Shown: positions 1 through 11,029 of the stretch, in pieces
Layout of the letters: each line of letters opens with the position of its first letter
Numbering within the stretch: the first letter of the stretch is position 1
Assembly (NCBI GenBank): GCA_029204225.1
Contig: CM055099.1
Coordinates: 69,859,349-69,923,348 of the forward strand
Origin: Diphasiastrum complanatum
Lineage: Eukaryota; Streptophyta; Lycopodiopsida; Lycopodiales; Lycopodiaceae
Reading direction: 5' to 3'
Length of the DNA: 64,000 nt
Position numbers and translations under genes: made by a program
Notes under the pieces: generated by a model
The model's input: only the letters and a program-made list of their open reading frames with translations
Database searches by the model: none
What the model was told of the DNA's origin: nothing

Positions 1-1483
1 TTCCAAAACATATCCTTTGGGCTGGATCATGTAGATGTCTTCTTGTATAACTCTATTCAGATAAGTGTTTGCACATCAAGTTGATGCACCTCGAGGTCGG
101 CAGCTGCAGCATATGATAGGAGGGCTCGGATCGATGAATGCTTGATACTGGACTGAAAGTCTCACTATAGCCAACGTTGGAGATCTGAGTGAATTCTCAT
201 GCTACCAGTCTTGTCTTCCTTTGATCAATCGCTCCATTGGCATTGTACTTAATCTTGAAGATCCATTTGCAATCAATGATATTGCAGCCTGACCATGTCT
301 GGTTCTTGATCAGAGAGGAATACTCTTTGTCCATGGCTTCTCTCCAGAGATCAAAGTCTGGTTGGCTAAGTGCCTCTTCGACTGTTGGCGGTTCTTGTAT
401 CAAGAGACATACAGACTCAGAAGTATACCTTGTGAACTGTGTGCGCACTCGGCTTGATCTTCTAGGAAGAATCGACTAATGAACCATTCCCGGGACTTGT
501 TGCTGGGTAGTAGCAACGTCTTCGTCTGATTCGTTATCAAATAGTGGATTGACAATGGACACGCTGGAGCCTGAAGCTCGGATAGTCGTGTCAATGGCAA
601 GTGATGAAGGTTCTCTAGGAACAATATCTTTGCCTTTGATGTTGACAAACTTAACCTCAATAAAGACTGTATCCTAGCTATACAAGGTTTGTTGGGTATC
701 GGGATCATACAGCTTGTATGTGTCATCAGATGAAGTGTATCCAATCAGGATGGTCTTGAGACCTTGAAAGTCGAATTTTTTTCTCGTGTCTTTCAGGATC
801 TACACGTTGGCAACGCATCCGAACACTCTTAGATTCTTCAAAAAACACTTAGAGCCTGTCCACACACTTCATGGAGTGTTTTGCCTGAGAGGGCCTCGGT
901 CGAACATCTGTTCTGGTGCAGTGGAGACAGCTTCAGTCCAGAAGCTCTTGGACAACGATGCATGCACCAACATACATTTAGCTTATTCAACCAGAGTACA
1001 GTTCTTCCTCTCGGCTAGGCCATTAGACTGAGGACTATAAGGAGTGATGAATTGCTGCTCAATGTCTTGGCTCTAGAAATACTCCTTAAATTCAGTAGAG
1101 ATGTACTCTCCACCATTGTCAGACCTCAGGGCCTTGATCGTCCTTTCTGTTTCTTTTTTCGCACGCTCCTTAAAGATTCTGAAGCAATTGAAAACTTCTG
1201 ATTTCTTCTTGATAAAGTACACCATAGTCCTTTTGGAAAATTCATCAATAAAAGTTATAAAATACTTTGCATCCTTTAGAGAAGGATTTTTCATTGGGCC
1301 ACAAATGTCTGAATGCACAACATCTAATAATCCTCTAGCAGTATGCTGATGGCTTGATCTAAATGGTTTCTTAGTCTGTTTACCAACTAAACAGTCTTGA
1401 CAGACAGCGAGCTGGGCGAGCTGCAAAGATGACAACAAGTCCATTACTAGGGGATGTACAATTGCGTGCGGAACTGCAATCAG
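1..1483 (-). pseudogene. Ty1/copia pol fragment (GAG-pre-integrase, integrase, start of reverse transcriptase)
   Basis: Read on the minus strand this is copia pol in order. The pre-integrase zinc segment comes first (CQDCLVGKQ, about 1,380-1,420). The integrase core follows with HSDICGP, FIDEFSK and SDNGGEY (about 1,080-1,330), then SPQSNGLAERKN (about 1,020-1,060). An acidic linker is next, then the RVT_2 start (WREAMDKEYSSL, CKWIFKIK) and the DVQT / QP.GY region near base 1. The product would cut and join cDNA and copy the element RNA in virus-like particles. The frame is broken: three frames are used and stops interrupt it, so it is not translatable as one protein. The fragment runs off the left edge of the window. 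At about 1,483 it meets an oppositely oriented copia RNase H piece. The family assignment is secure from motif order; the exact breakpoints are estimates. Confidence 0.85.
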
Positions 1484-1860
1484 TTGGATATGCAAAAAGC
1501 AAACCTTAGTAGCTCAATCCTCCTGCGAAGCTGAGTATATTGTAGCCTCAAAAGTGGCAAATGAGGTAGTGTGGTTGCAGATGATGTTGGAGGCAATCGG
1601 GATACCACAAGAAGGGCCAAGCATGATGATGATGGAATCTCAGAGTGCCATCCATCTGTCCCAGGATCCCGTCTTCCATTCCAAGACAAAGCACATACCT
1701 CTGAAGTACCATCACATTCGAGATTTGATCTCGAAAGGAGAGCTCCAGGTTCAGTATATAAAATCAAAAAATATGGTTGCAGATCTGCTTACGAAGTTGC
1801 TCGATAAGCCACTCTTTGCCAAGCAAAGAAAGGCAATTGGATTAAATGAACAAAGCTGCA
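1484..1860 (+). pseudogene. Ty1/copia RNase H C-terminal fragment
   Basis: The plus-strand frame opens with the copia RNase H motif KKQTLVAQSSCEAEY. It continues through the aspartate-loop equivalent (MMMESQSAIHLSQDPVFHSK), the KHI..KYHHIRDL helix and MVADLLTK, the usual end of copia polyproteins. It would degrade RNA in RNA-DNA hybrids during reverse transcription. Everything upstream of RNase H is missing. The adjoining pol sequence is on the opposite strand, so an inversion or a join of two insertions lies at about 1,483. A purine run (GGGAG, 1,871-1,875) and an LTR-like start (TGTCAG) follow, as expected at the 3' end of such an element. The reading frame here is open without stops to about 1,990. 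Confidence 0.85.
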
Positions 1861-1875
1861 AGGTTCAAGAGGGAG

Positions 1876-2450
1876 TGTCAGAATTGGTGAACTCCTACAA
1901 CTTTGTCATGACACGAACAAGAAACGAAGGTCAAACGAGAACAATTAGCGATAGTCAACGTCCCTTGACTCGAAGCACGAACGATTTGTGAATCATTCGT
2001 GGATTGTAAACACACCTCCAGGACCGCAAACCACAAAGGGACGCATAAACAAAAACTACGAAAAGAAACAAAAGGAACGAAGACAAACGAAGAGAAATCT
2101 TTCGCGCTGCCAACTGGCAGCTCAACGGGCTTCATGCCCAATTGAAACAAATAGCAGTGACAGAGACTAACTAACTAGTTAATTAGCGTTAACTAGATGT
2201 GATTCTACGTCTAGCTATCATGTAAGACTCCACACAATGGAGTATAAATGATCCTCACTGGATCATAACTAAGTATCAGAAAACAAAGCTCTGTAAGAGA
2301 CAGAGAGAAACGTAGTGAGTAGAGCAAAAAAACAAAATACTAGAGCTGTGATGAAAGTCTGCCAACGAGCAGAACACAACAAAAAAGAACAAAGTGTCAT
2401 TCCGCCAATGAGTGAGACATTGACGATCTCACTCTAAAACTAAACAGATA
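1876..2450 (+). repeat. Probable 3' LTR of the plus-strand copia fragment
   Basis: The segment begins TGTCAGAATTGG directly after a polypurine run that follows the RNase H frame. It contains a TATA-like box (AGTATAAATG, about 2,240), placed as in a plant LTR promoter. The right boundary is not visible: no second LTR copy or primer site lies in the window, so the end is a guess. 2,450-2,633 has no recognisable feature. Confidence 0.5.
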
Positions 2451-2629
2451 ATACAGTCGCTCTATTTTCGTGTATCTCCTTGTCTTGTGTTGTGTGTCTT
2501 GATTGCTAGGATAGAATGTGTTTTGTGATGGGTAGTCGCGTGTCTAGGATTCTGTGAAAGCTTCCGTGAAAAGAAAGTTCAAAGCAAGAAAATCGTTCGC
2601 AAAAAGAAGAGAGAGAAGAAGAAAATGAA

Positions 2630-3570
<941 letters not shown>

Positions 3571-3583
3571 TGGTATCAGAGCC
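3571..3583 (+). other. Primer binding site (initiator Met tRNA type)
   Basis: TGGTATCAGAGCC directly follows the LTR end. This is the canonical plant Ty1/copia minus-strand primer site, complementary to the 3' end of initiator methionine tRNA. Confidence 0.93.
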
Positions 3584-4327
3584 TACCTAAGGTTACCATG
3601 CATTTTGATCCATCTAAGTGAAAACTTTTCATCAATCTTGAGCTAGAAATTGTCAAGGCCCATTTTCCTAGCTATCTTGTTCAATTTTGGATCAAAAGAG
3701 ATCAAAAGGACATTGATTGGGTCTGACTTGGTACTGTACTGAATCAGGTGCTCAGACACGTGTGAGGAACATCCAACTTCAGTTTGGGAGTTCTCTTTCA
3801 TGTTTGATCCAAAAATCTTGCTAGATAGCTTCTTTTGAAGCTATTTTTGTCTAGTTTCTGATGCAATCAGTTTCATTCCATTTGGTTGAGCTAATCAAAA
3901 GTTATAAGATTTTGAAGAGGGTTAGGTAGGGCACCTAGATCTTGGTGGACACATTTGGTTTGGTCAATAGATTGCTTGTTTGATCCAAAATCATAGTTGA
4001 ATGCTTACCAATCTCATCTATATGTGATCTAGGCACTGTTTTGAGATCTTAGCCATTTTGTTTCATGCAATATCATTGTATTTGAGTCAAATTTGGTTTC
4101 TTAGTGTATTTCACACGTGCTAAGAGTGTTTGATCCTAACTTTGCTCATACTCCATCATTTGATGTGAAGTAGATCTAGTTTTGGAGAGATTGAGATAGC
4201 TAGTGAGAATCATCTCACAGTTTTTTGCAAGATCTTGCATAGGAGATGGTAGCACACCATTATTGGATCCTATAGTAAGAGAGAAGCAACATTCTTTGTT
4301 CATCACTTTTATTTATCTCCACTTTAC

Positions 4328-4843
4328 ATGACTTCAATGAGTTCATACTTGTTGCAACCAAGTGAGAGATTGTCTACTTCCAATTATTCAATATGGAAGT
4401 TGAGGATGGAGTCCATCTTGATACTCCAAGATGTGATGGACATTGTACTTGGGATTGAGGAGGAGCCTCAAGTCCTTCAATAAGTACAAAAATACAAGAA
4501 GAGAGCTAGGATGGCTCTCCACTACATTAAGATGAATGTCTCTAATGAGATAATGAGGGAGATTGGTGAATATTCTACATCCAAGGAAGCTTGGGATTGT
4601 CTCAAGTCCATCTATAGGCTAAAAACACCTCTAGGCTCCTCAGTCTTAGAAATCAAATATTCCAAAGTATTCAAAAGAGTGATGAGAGTGCATCTAATTA
4701 TGTTTTGAGAGTCAAGGATATTCATAGGGAGCTTGCATGTATTGGTGACTCGATCAATCAAAGTGAGCTAGTCCAAGTCATTCTCAATGGCTTGAGAGAT
4801 GAATATGACAACCTTGTCCAATCCTATATCAAAAGATCAAGAT
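4328..4843 (+). pseudogene. Copia gag remnant (UBN2/DUF4219-like)
   Basis: From ATG 4,328 the frame reads a typical copia gag N-terminus: SERLSTSNYSIWKLRMES, then KKRARMALHYIKMNVSNEI and SKEAWDCLKSIY. A TAA at about 4,481 interrupts it. A frameshift near 4,680 moves the homology to another frame (SNYVLRVKDIHRELACIGD, then LVQVILNGLRDEYDNLVQSY), which ends at a TAG near 4,842. It aligns by eye with residues 10-170 of the intact gag at 37,560-39,332. The intact protein would form the particle shell. The zinc knuckle is absent here, because the deletion that removed pol also removed gag's C-terminus. The rest, 4,844-5,283, has open stretches without recognisable homology. Confidence 0.85.
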
Positions 4844-5283
4844 AGTCTTTGATATCAAGATTAGATCCATCATGGATATAGTTCATTGTATGTGGACTAG
4901 TCAAGCTAGAAAGCATAATCTTGATAATCATCATTGTTTCACATCTTATGATCTTGATCTCCATGATCCTTATTGAGGCTTGGAAGCCTCAGATTTCTCT
5001 ATTTATGGTGCATCCATCATGCAAGTGGAACTTTCAAAGCAAAGATCATCATCAAGCATGGAGGAAGCCCATGATCATAGTGGCATATTGGTGGAGCACT
5101 CTTCAAAGGCATTGGCAAGAGATCTCTACCAAAGAGATCTTATCATGGATATGGTGAGGGTGCTGCTATGATGGATCCCTTGGCTGATCTTCACTTCTTA
5201 TGCATACTAAAGGATCTACTCAAAAAGATTTACAAACTTCTCAAGTGATCTAGTACCTTTCCAAGCTATTTTTTGAGGAGGAG

Positions 5284-5669
5284 TGTGAGAAATTGGCAAA
5301 AATCTAGCTTGGTATTTTTTATGATAGAAGTTTGTAAGTGAATTTCACATGTGTGAAGGATGTTCCCACGTGTGGAGAATTGTAAAGTAAATAAAAATGT
5401 TTGATATAGGGGTCTCATAGAATTTCATAGTCAACCATTTAGGTGTAGTGTAATGCTTTTGTTTGATGAAGTTTAAGAGGTCCAATAGGATTTAGAGGTG
5501 GAACCATGTGTGGTCCAATAGGAATTTGAGGTGTGCTTGAATGTAGTCCAATAGAATTTATAGGTGCATGGATCAATGGTCCAATAGGATTAAGAGGTGG
5601 CAAAGTGTGATCCAATCATAGTTAAGCATAGTGGTAGCTCATGAATCCACTAGTATCATTGTACTCCTC
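5284..5669 (+). repeat. 3' LTR of the copia derivative, internally deleted and truncated
   Basis: It starts TGTGAGAAATTGG and matches the left LTR to about 5,446. It then skips roughly 110 bp (the left-LTR bases around 2,910-3,020) at a shared GTGTA, a microhomology deletion. It resumes through the four U3 units and stops matching after CTCCTCAT at 5,669, where unrelated DNA begins. Confidence 0.9.
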
Positions 5670-6170
5670 ATGCAGCCTTCAACGGGGAAGTGCAATAACC
5701 AGGGAAAGACTAAAGTTGATGACTGCCCCTCAATGAGCAAGATTCAACCAAACTCTCATTGTTCCACAATGCAGCAGCCCAAACCAGTGCCAAATCCAGG
5801 TATATCCGTTCTTCAAAGGCCAAATCCAAGGAATCCAAGCCCAAATAGGTCTTCGGTCCAACAAGAGCCAGCACTTCAAGTATTAAGACCTCATCCTCGA
5901 GTGGTAATATTGACTGTTGAAGAAAGCCATCAAGTGTAGGCTTATCTTGAGGACTTGGATAGAGTAAGCAGTCAACAAACCATGTCATATCCGCAATACC
6001 AATTGAGGGAGACAACAACAATACCACTAAGGGCAGTAGCGCCGATCTATCAGGATCACTATCAACAAGCTTTACCATGGGATCCTCTGATGGATGGTGT
6101 CGATGACTACCCATTTGTCAATGAACAAGGTTGTCAGGAATGGCCACCAGACCCTTATGGGTATTATTGA
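5670..6170 (+). pseudogene. Gln/Pro-rich open segment, unrecognised (possible retroelement remnant)
   Basis: One frame stays open from the LTR breakpoint to the stop at 6,168-6,170 except for a single TAG at 5,937-5,939. The translation is rich in Gln, Pro, Asn and Ser (for example QQPKPVPNPG, NPRNPSPNRS) and becomes acidic and Tyr/Trp-rich at the end (EWPPDPYGYY). I recognise no domain or catalytic motif. Low-complexity Pro/Gln stretches of this kind are common in plant retroelement gag or linker regions, and the neighbouring DNA is all mobile elements, so a remnant is the likeliest reading. It could equally be a chance open frame. The 5' end is lost at the LTR junction. Confidence 0.35.
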
Positions 6171-6830
6171 AAATATGGCAAGTCCACATTCTTGCTCATT
6201 GCCATCATCAAATAAAACCTCAGGTTTTACGTGAGCGAATTATATCCACTCTTTTCTTGAAGCATCCATGTCCCAGCAATAAACGGGCCAACAAGAGCTC
6301 TCCTCCACGACAAATGCAGGCATAGTGCCAAGGGACCGGCACTACTTTGGGCCGAGGACCCTGTTGTGAGTACAATAGTAAATTAGTGGGTCCCACCACT
6401 AAAACTATTGTTGGCCAAACCTTTCCAAGTGGGACCCACCACAGTATAGTAGAGCAATAAGTGCGAGGCATTGGCTTCATACGTGTATAAGCCCAGCCAC
6501 CAATGAGCACGTTAAGTAAATAGTTAAGTTGTGTTCTAGTGACTTGGGCTTGTTGCAAATAAATAAGTTAAAGGTCCAAAGTTTAAGTTAACTTAAATTT
6601 ACTAAGTTTTGTAATTAGTCAAGGTCAAATGGTGGTAGGTGGGGTGTGTTTCTTTGTACACCATTAGATCTTTTGTGTTTCTTTGAAAGGCTAGGATTGC
6701 AATCCTTGCCACTTCAAGTAGCTAATAGGATGAATGGGGCAAAGGCCTCCCCAAGAATAAAAGAACAGCATTTGTACTCATTTGACATTCTCCATCCAAG
6801 GAGGAAACTCTCTTGTTTTCTCCACTCGTC

Positions 6831-6913
<83 letters not shown>

Positions 6914-7110
6914 GAGATTAATATCTTTGGGTAGGTGCTCGAGCCCCCAAAGCCTTTCTCAACCTAGGCATTCTCACTCTCTCTTTCTCACTCTCTCTCC
7001 TCTCCTCTCTCCCTTTTGCTATGCAGATGAAGACGGGGTTGACGCTCCTAGCATTCAGACCCTATGCTACATAGATGACACAATAATAACAGACAAAAAC
7101 AAAGTTGTAT
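6171..7110. other. Non-coding LTR-like DNA with palindromic motifs and a CT tract
   Basis: No gene is supported. Two near-palindromes, GTGGGTCCCAC (about 6,391) and GTGGGACCCAC (about 6,430), lie about 40 bp apart. An AATAAA lies near 6,760. A second pyrimidine-rich stretch (6,970-7,015) follows the microsatellite. The composition suits an LTR of unknown limits, but I could not find a partner copy. Confidence 0.4.
6834..6909. repeat. (CT)n microsatellite, about 76 bp
   Basis: Uninterrupted CT run inside LTR-like non-coding DNA. It is the same motif and strand as the tract at 2,634-2,747. Confidence 0.99.
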
Positions 7111-9430
7111 AAAGTCTTACAGTGCATAATATCATAAAGCGAAACAAGTTTTAGGACACTCAACTATTACCTACCACCATCCCACAAAACACAACTGCAC
7201 GAGTTAGTTATGTGAAGAAGATAGGTGTCATAGCTGAGCATCAGTTGTTATCCATGTCCGAAACAAGATTCACTACCTTATCAGCTTATTTGCAAATACA
7301 AAACATACGTCCAATGTTCCCTACCAAGCATTATAGCATTAGCAATACATTTTGTCCTAAAACAAAACCGTATTAGGACAGATGCTATACTGATCAGTAT
7401 AAGGGCAAACCAAATGTATTTAAACTTTTATTCATATTCTACACATATAAGAAGCTATCTTTCAATAACTGTGTATAAGGAGACGTGAGCCTTGCATCAG
7501 TGCTAGGTACTAGGGCAGATCCGTGCCATACTAGCCCCACGAACTTCCCATAAAAAAATTAGGGAGTTGAATTACTTTATAGCTTGGAAAAATCCATGCC
7601 ATACAAGCTAGCTCGAGCTACGTCTTGAACCAATCAAAATCATACATATAGCTGTCGTTTTATGTTCTTTAAGCAACTTATAAAAATGTCTACCTTTATG
7701 ACTACTTTTTAGAAGATGCACAATATACTCTTATCATTTAAGTTTCTCATGAGCAAATTGACCGTATCGTATTATGTGTTTCGACTTGCTTTTACAGTCT
7801 CTAAAAAGGTAAGAAGATAAACCATATTGGTATTTTACACAAAGCTCCATACCTAATTTCGAGGCGAAGACATCTTCTGAGAGCTACCCATCTCCACATG
7901 ACTTAGAGACACCCGCCTTAGGTACTAGTGATTCCAAAATGACAATGACGGATTAATGATAGTGTAAAGTCCTTGCTAGCTTCACTTAATTCCAGAATAG
8001 TAAGAGGTTTATGTCAAGCTGGTTATATCCATCATTAGAGGAATTCTGAATCCAAAAAGGACCCTTTAAGGAATGCCACGTAGATTGACAAAGTTTATTA
8101 ATGTAAATTAACAAAATAAATTCATTTTTTGCCCAAATTCTTTTTCATTTCTGCCTGCACTATTTTCGATGCTTAACCATTCTATGTACATTATCGTTTG
8201 TAGTTCATTGAAAATAGTATAACTTTTTAACCATAGCCCCAATTGAGATGAAAATTATACCGTTGGAAAGCCCTCTCAAGCAAATTTCAACAATATAATT
8301 TTCGTCTCAATCGGAGCTACAATTAAAAAGTTATATTATTTTTAATGATAATTACATATTATACTATGAATAACATGTCATGCTTCCAGGCTGCCCCCGA
8401 TGCCAAATTATAGCATTATTAAGATTTTTTTTTTTTTCAATTCTAATGAGCGACATTATGTAGATTTCAAATTTGAGTGTTTTGATTGGTCCATGTGTAA
8501 GCAAAACTTGAGAAAAAATATAAAAAGTATCTTTACAAAGGATCTTTTTTGGATTTAGAACACCTCTAATGTTTCGATTTTGACAAACGGTGTCATTCAT
8601 CTCATTAGTCATAAGCCATTCCAACTTCATCAAAACTTAAAGAGGTATAACCTCTTTTGGTTATTCTTATATATAAAGGACCGAAACACTTTTCATGTTA
8701 GATAGAGACTTATACTGCAATGATCACTTCCAAGTCAATAGCAACCGTATGACCAAAAAATCAAACATGCATGTTATGCACTTTTGTTTATCATGCTTTT
8801 GAAGTACTCCAAAGGTTACTTGGGTGGCCTACTACCCTTTACCATAAGTTGTTTTTATTAGAAAGCAAAAATTAGCAAACTTCAAGTATCACAATTTTGA
8901 ATTAAACCAATGGTTACTAGGGTGGCCTACTGCCCTTACTTTCTTGTTGTTTTTTTTAGCAAAAATTGCAATGTTTTTTAACCAACGAGTGTGCATGGTT
9001 TATATGCTAAAAAAAATCATTCCATTATCTCATAGCTGGGTGTCCAACTGTCTTTTAGACAGTGCACCAACAATTATCATAAACTTTATTGATAGACCAG
9101 CGATCTACCATCAGTGATGGAGTCACTATCCCTAGCATCCAATAATCCACATAAAAATTATGTATGAGCATCTTCCTATTAGTGATTCACCTATAGTTAG
9201 GTTGTCATTGTCCAATAGACATAAAATGATAGCTATCGAGAGTGTCATACCTCAAGGATTGCCAAAAGGTGAAGCTGAGGTAGCGCCTCACTGCATGTAC
9301 TTTGTTTACTTTTGTAGAATCAAGAAATCTATATCAATTCATAGTTTCCATCACAAATATGACCATCCAAACATAAGTAAGCAAAACTTTGAGACATTCT
9401 CATGTATAAGCACTCAATAAACTTGAGCCA
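7111..9430. other. AT-rich intergenic DNA without a recognised gene
   Basis: Frames here are short and show no known motif. The only structure I can support is the inverted repeat at 8,207-8,346. GGTTACT.GGGTGGCCTACT.CCCTT recurs about 100 bp apart (about 8,813 and 8,911), a small diverged duplication. An 11-T run lies near 8,431. Confidence 0.6.
8207..8346. repeat. Imperfect inverted repeat (hairpin, MITE-like)
   Basis: The left arm (about 8,207-8,258) and the reverse complement of the right arm (about 8,295-8,346) agree at roughly 80% of 52 positions. A 36-bp loop begins ACCGTTGGAAAGC. Both arms carry AACTTTTTAA and a GAAAATTAT core. No flanking target duplication is clear. It fits a small foldback element or a precursor-like hairpin. 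Confidence 0.7.
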
Positions 9431-10003
9431 ATGATGCCATTCTTACCTTCTTTCGTAGCAATTCTTACCCACTGCCCCAGAGTACCCCTATCCTTCGTAT
9501 ACTTTGTTGGGTCATACTTCTCCATTAGGTCAGAGACCACTCCCCTTCAGAACCCCCCCCCCCCGTCTATTTTCCCCTCCAGACTCCCCCCCCAGTATTC
9601 TCATGTCGACTGGACATCTCACATACCTGAGGCCACCCTCGCAGACACTCCCAAAGCCACATCTCCACCAGTTCGCATCCTGCCATCGTATGACATAGAC
9701 AAAGATGGTTACATCATTAAGGATAATTGTGGTAAGGTCGTCATCTCGCGCATGAGGGAGCTCATGTATATATACTTTCTCCGAGACATATTTCATGATT
9801 GGCGCGATGTCAGCGATGAGCACAAGAATTGCGTCATTGATCAATTGTGTAGTGAGTTCTTAGTCCCATCCGAGAAAATGGAGTTTGCACGAACATGGAT
9901 GAGGAGCTGCATAGGATCCGCGATGAGCCACCGCACATCGGAGATCCACGATGCAGTGAGAGCTGGTAGAGCTAGGCCTTCCTACATGGAGAAAGTTGAC
10001 TGA
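9431..10003 (+). CDS. Hypothetical 190-aa protein, CACTA-associated (Transposase_24-like) C-terminal half
   Basis: The frame is open from ATG 9,431 to TGA 10,003. The first ~75 residues are Pro-rich and cover a poly-C run (about 9,548-9,564), so they may not be real protein. From residue ~85 the sequence turns ordered and charged: DIDKDGYIIKDN, then FLRDIFHDWRDVSDEHK, then CSEFLVPSEKMEFARTWM. The pattern W..V..EHK...I..LC.EF resembles the plant Ptta/En-Spm (Transposase_24) ORF carried by CACTA elements. The frame stops after RPSYMEKVD, but similar charged sequence continues (KKEYKDNLDRFKQQRE), so a late nonsense change is likely. CACTA transposase pieces lie at 16.0 and 20.5 kb. I am moderately sure of the family and unsure that it is expressed. 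Confidence 0.45.
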   Translation: MMPFLPSFVAILTHCPRVPLSFVYFVGSYFSIRSETTPLQNPPPPSIFPSRLPPQYSHVDWTSHIPEATLADTPKATSPPVRILPSYDIDKDGYIIKDNCGKVVISRMRELMYIYFLRDIFHDWRDVSDEHKNCVIDQLCSEFLVPSEKMEFARTWMRSCIGSAMSHRTSEIHDAVRAGRARPSYMEKVD

Positions 10004-10493
10004 AAGTATGCGAAGAAAGAATATAAAGATAATCTAGATCGTTTCAAACAACAACGAGAGACAGCCAAAGTTTGACTACAGACCACAGGGGATTCTCACC
10101 TGGGTAGTGGTGGTGAGGGAGATTTTCGGGCCCACTTTGTAAGTCTACCCTAAACCCTTAATTTAAATTTGATTTGTGACTATTTTTTTTCATTTGCACA
10201 CCTTAGAATAAATACTTTTTTATATGATAAAAAATTGGAATGCGTGCAAATAAACTGGGCTATTGCTCCTCAAGTACGACGTCCACTACATTTTATCTGC
10301 TATTCTCTCTCACACCTAGTATAGTTATTATGATCAGAAGACGAATTCATGTTTGTTGCGCATGCAGGAACAACAAGCCCCATCTGATGACCAAGATGAG
10401 GATGGATCAGATGGATGCAACTAGTGTTTTTGCTTTATAGCTAGCTTATATATGATGTGTATAGATACTTATCTTTTTAGATCACTCGTTATA

Positions 10494-11022
10494 GTTGGTA
10501 CATTTGGCAGGGTTTTTGGTGGAATCGGGTGGATGAATGGAACAAACGAAGGAGACAGAACTAGTAAGCCAAGAGGCTCTATTACCACTTGTTCGATCCG
10601 AATGAGAGGAAGGGAAATAGTGTGGAATAGCTCATGTCCCGATATAGGACCAATTTTTAAAAACAAATGCACGATCAGGTACCGAAGAGTGTAAGAGTTA
10701 GTGGCAAAGATTAGAGTTGGAATGTTCAATTACAGAATGAAGAACTATTGTTGGTACATTTGGCAGGGTTTTTGGTGGAATCGGGTGGATGAATGGAACA
10801 AACAAAGGAGAAAAAACCAGTAAGCCGAGAGGCTTTGTTACCACTTGTTCGATCCGAACGGGAGGAAAGGAAATAGTGTGGAACAACTCTCACCCCGATA
10901 TAGGACCGGTTTTTAAAAACAAATGCTCGATCAAGTATTAGAGTGATCGCATCCACCGAAGAGTATAAGAGTTACTGGCAATGATTAGAGTTGGAATATT
11001 CAATTATGCAATGAAAAACTAT
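10494..11022. repeat. Tandem duplication, two units of about 256 and 273 bp
   Basis: Unit 1 (10,494-10,749) and unit 2 (10,750-11,022) both start GTTGGTACATTTGGCAGGG. They stay aligned through TTTTTGGTGGAATCGGGTGG, TTACCACTTGTTCGATCCGAA and CCCGATATAGGACC to the end. Unit 2 has an extra ~18 bp before the shared ACCGAAGAGT. Divergence is about 10%. Neither unit codes for a recognised protein. Confidence 0.9.
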
Positions 11023-11029
11023 CGTGCAG

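Noticed and set aside
9548-9564. Poly-C run as a G-quadruplex feature
   Set aside because: A single homopolymer run of this type is often an assembly or sequencing weak spot; there is no supporting structure around it.
10574-10590. Possible minus-strand primer site (GCTCTATTACCA) next to the tandem duplication
   Set aside because: Too many differences from the canonical site, and no LTR pair could be matched to it.
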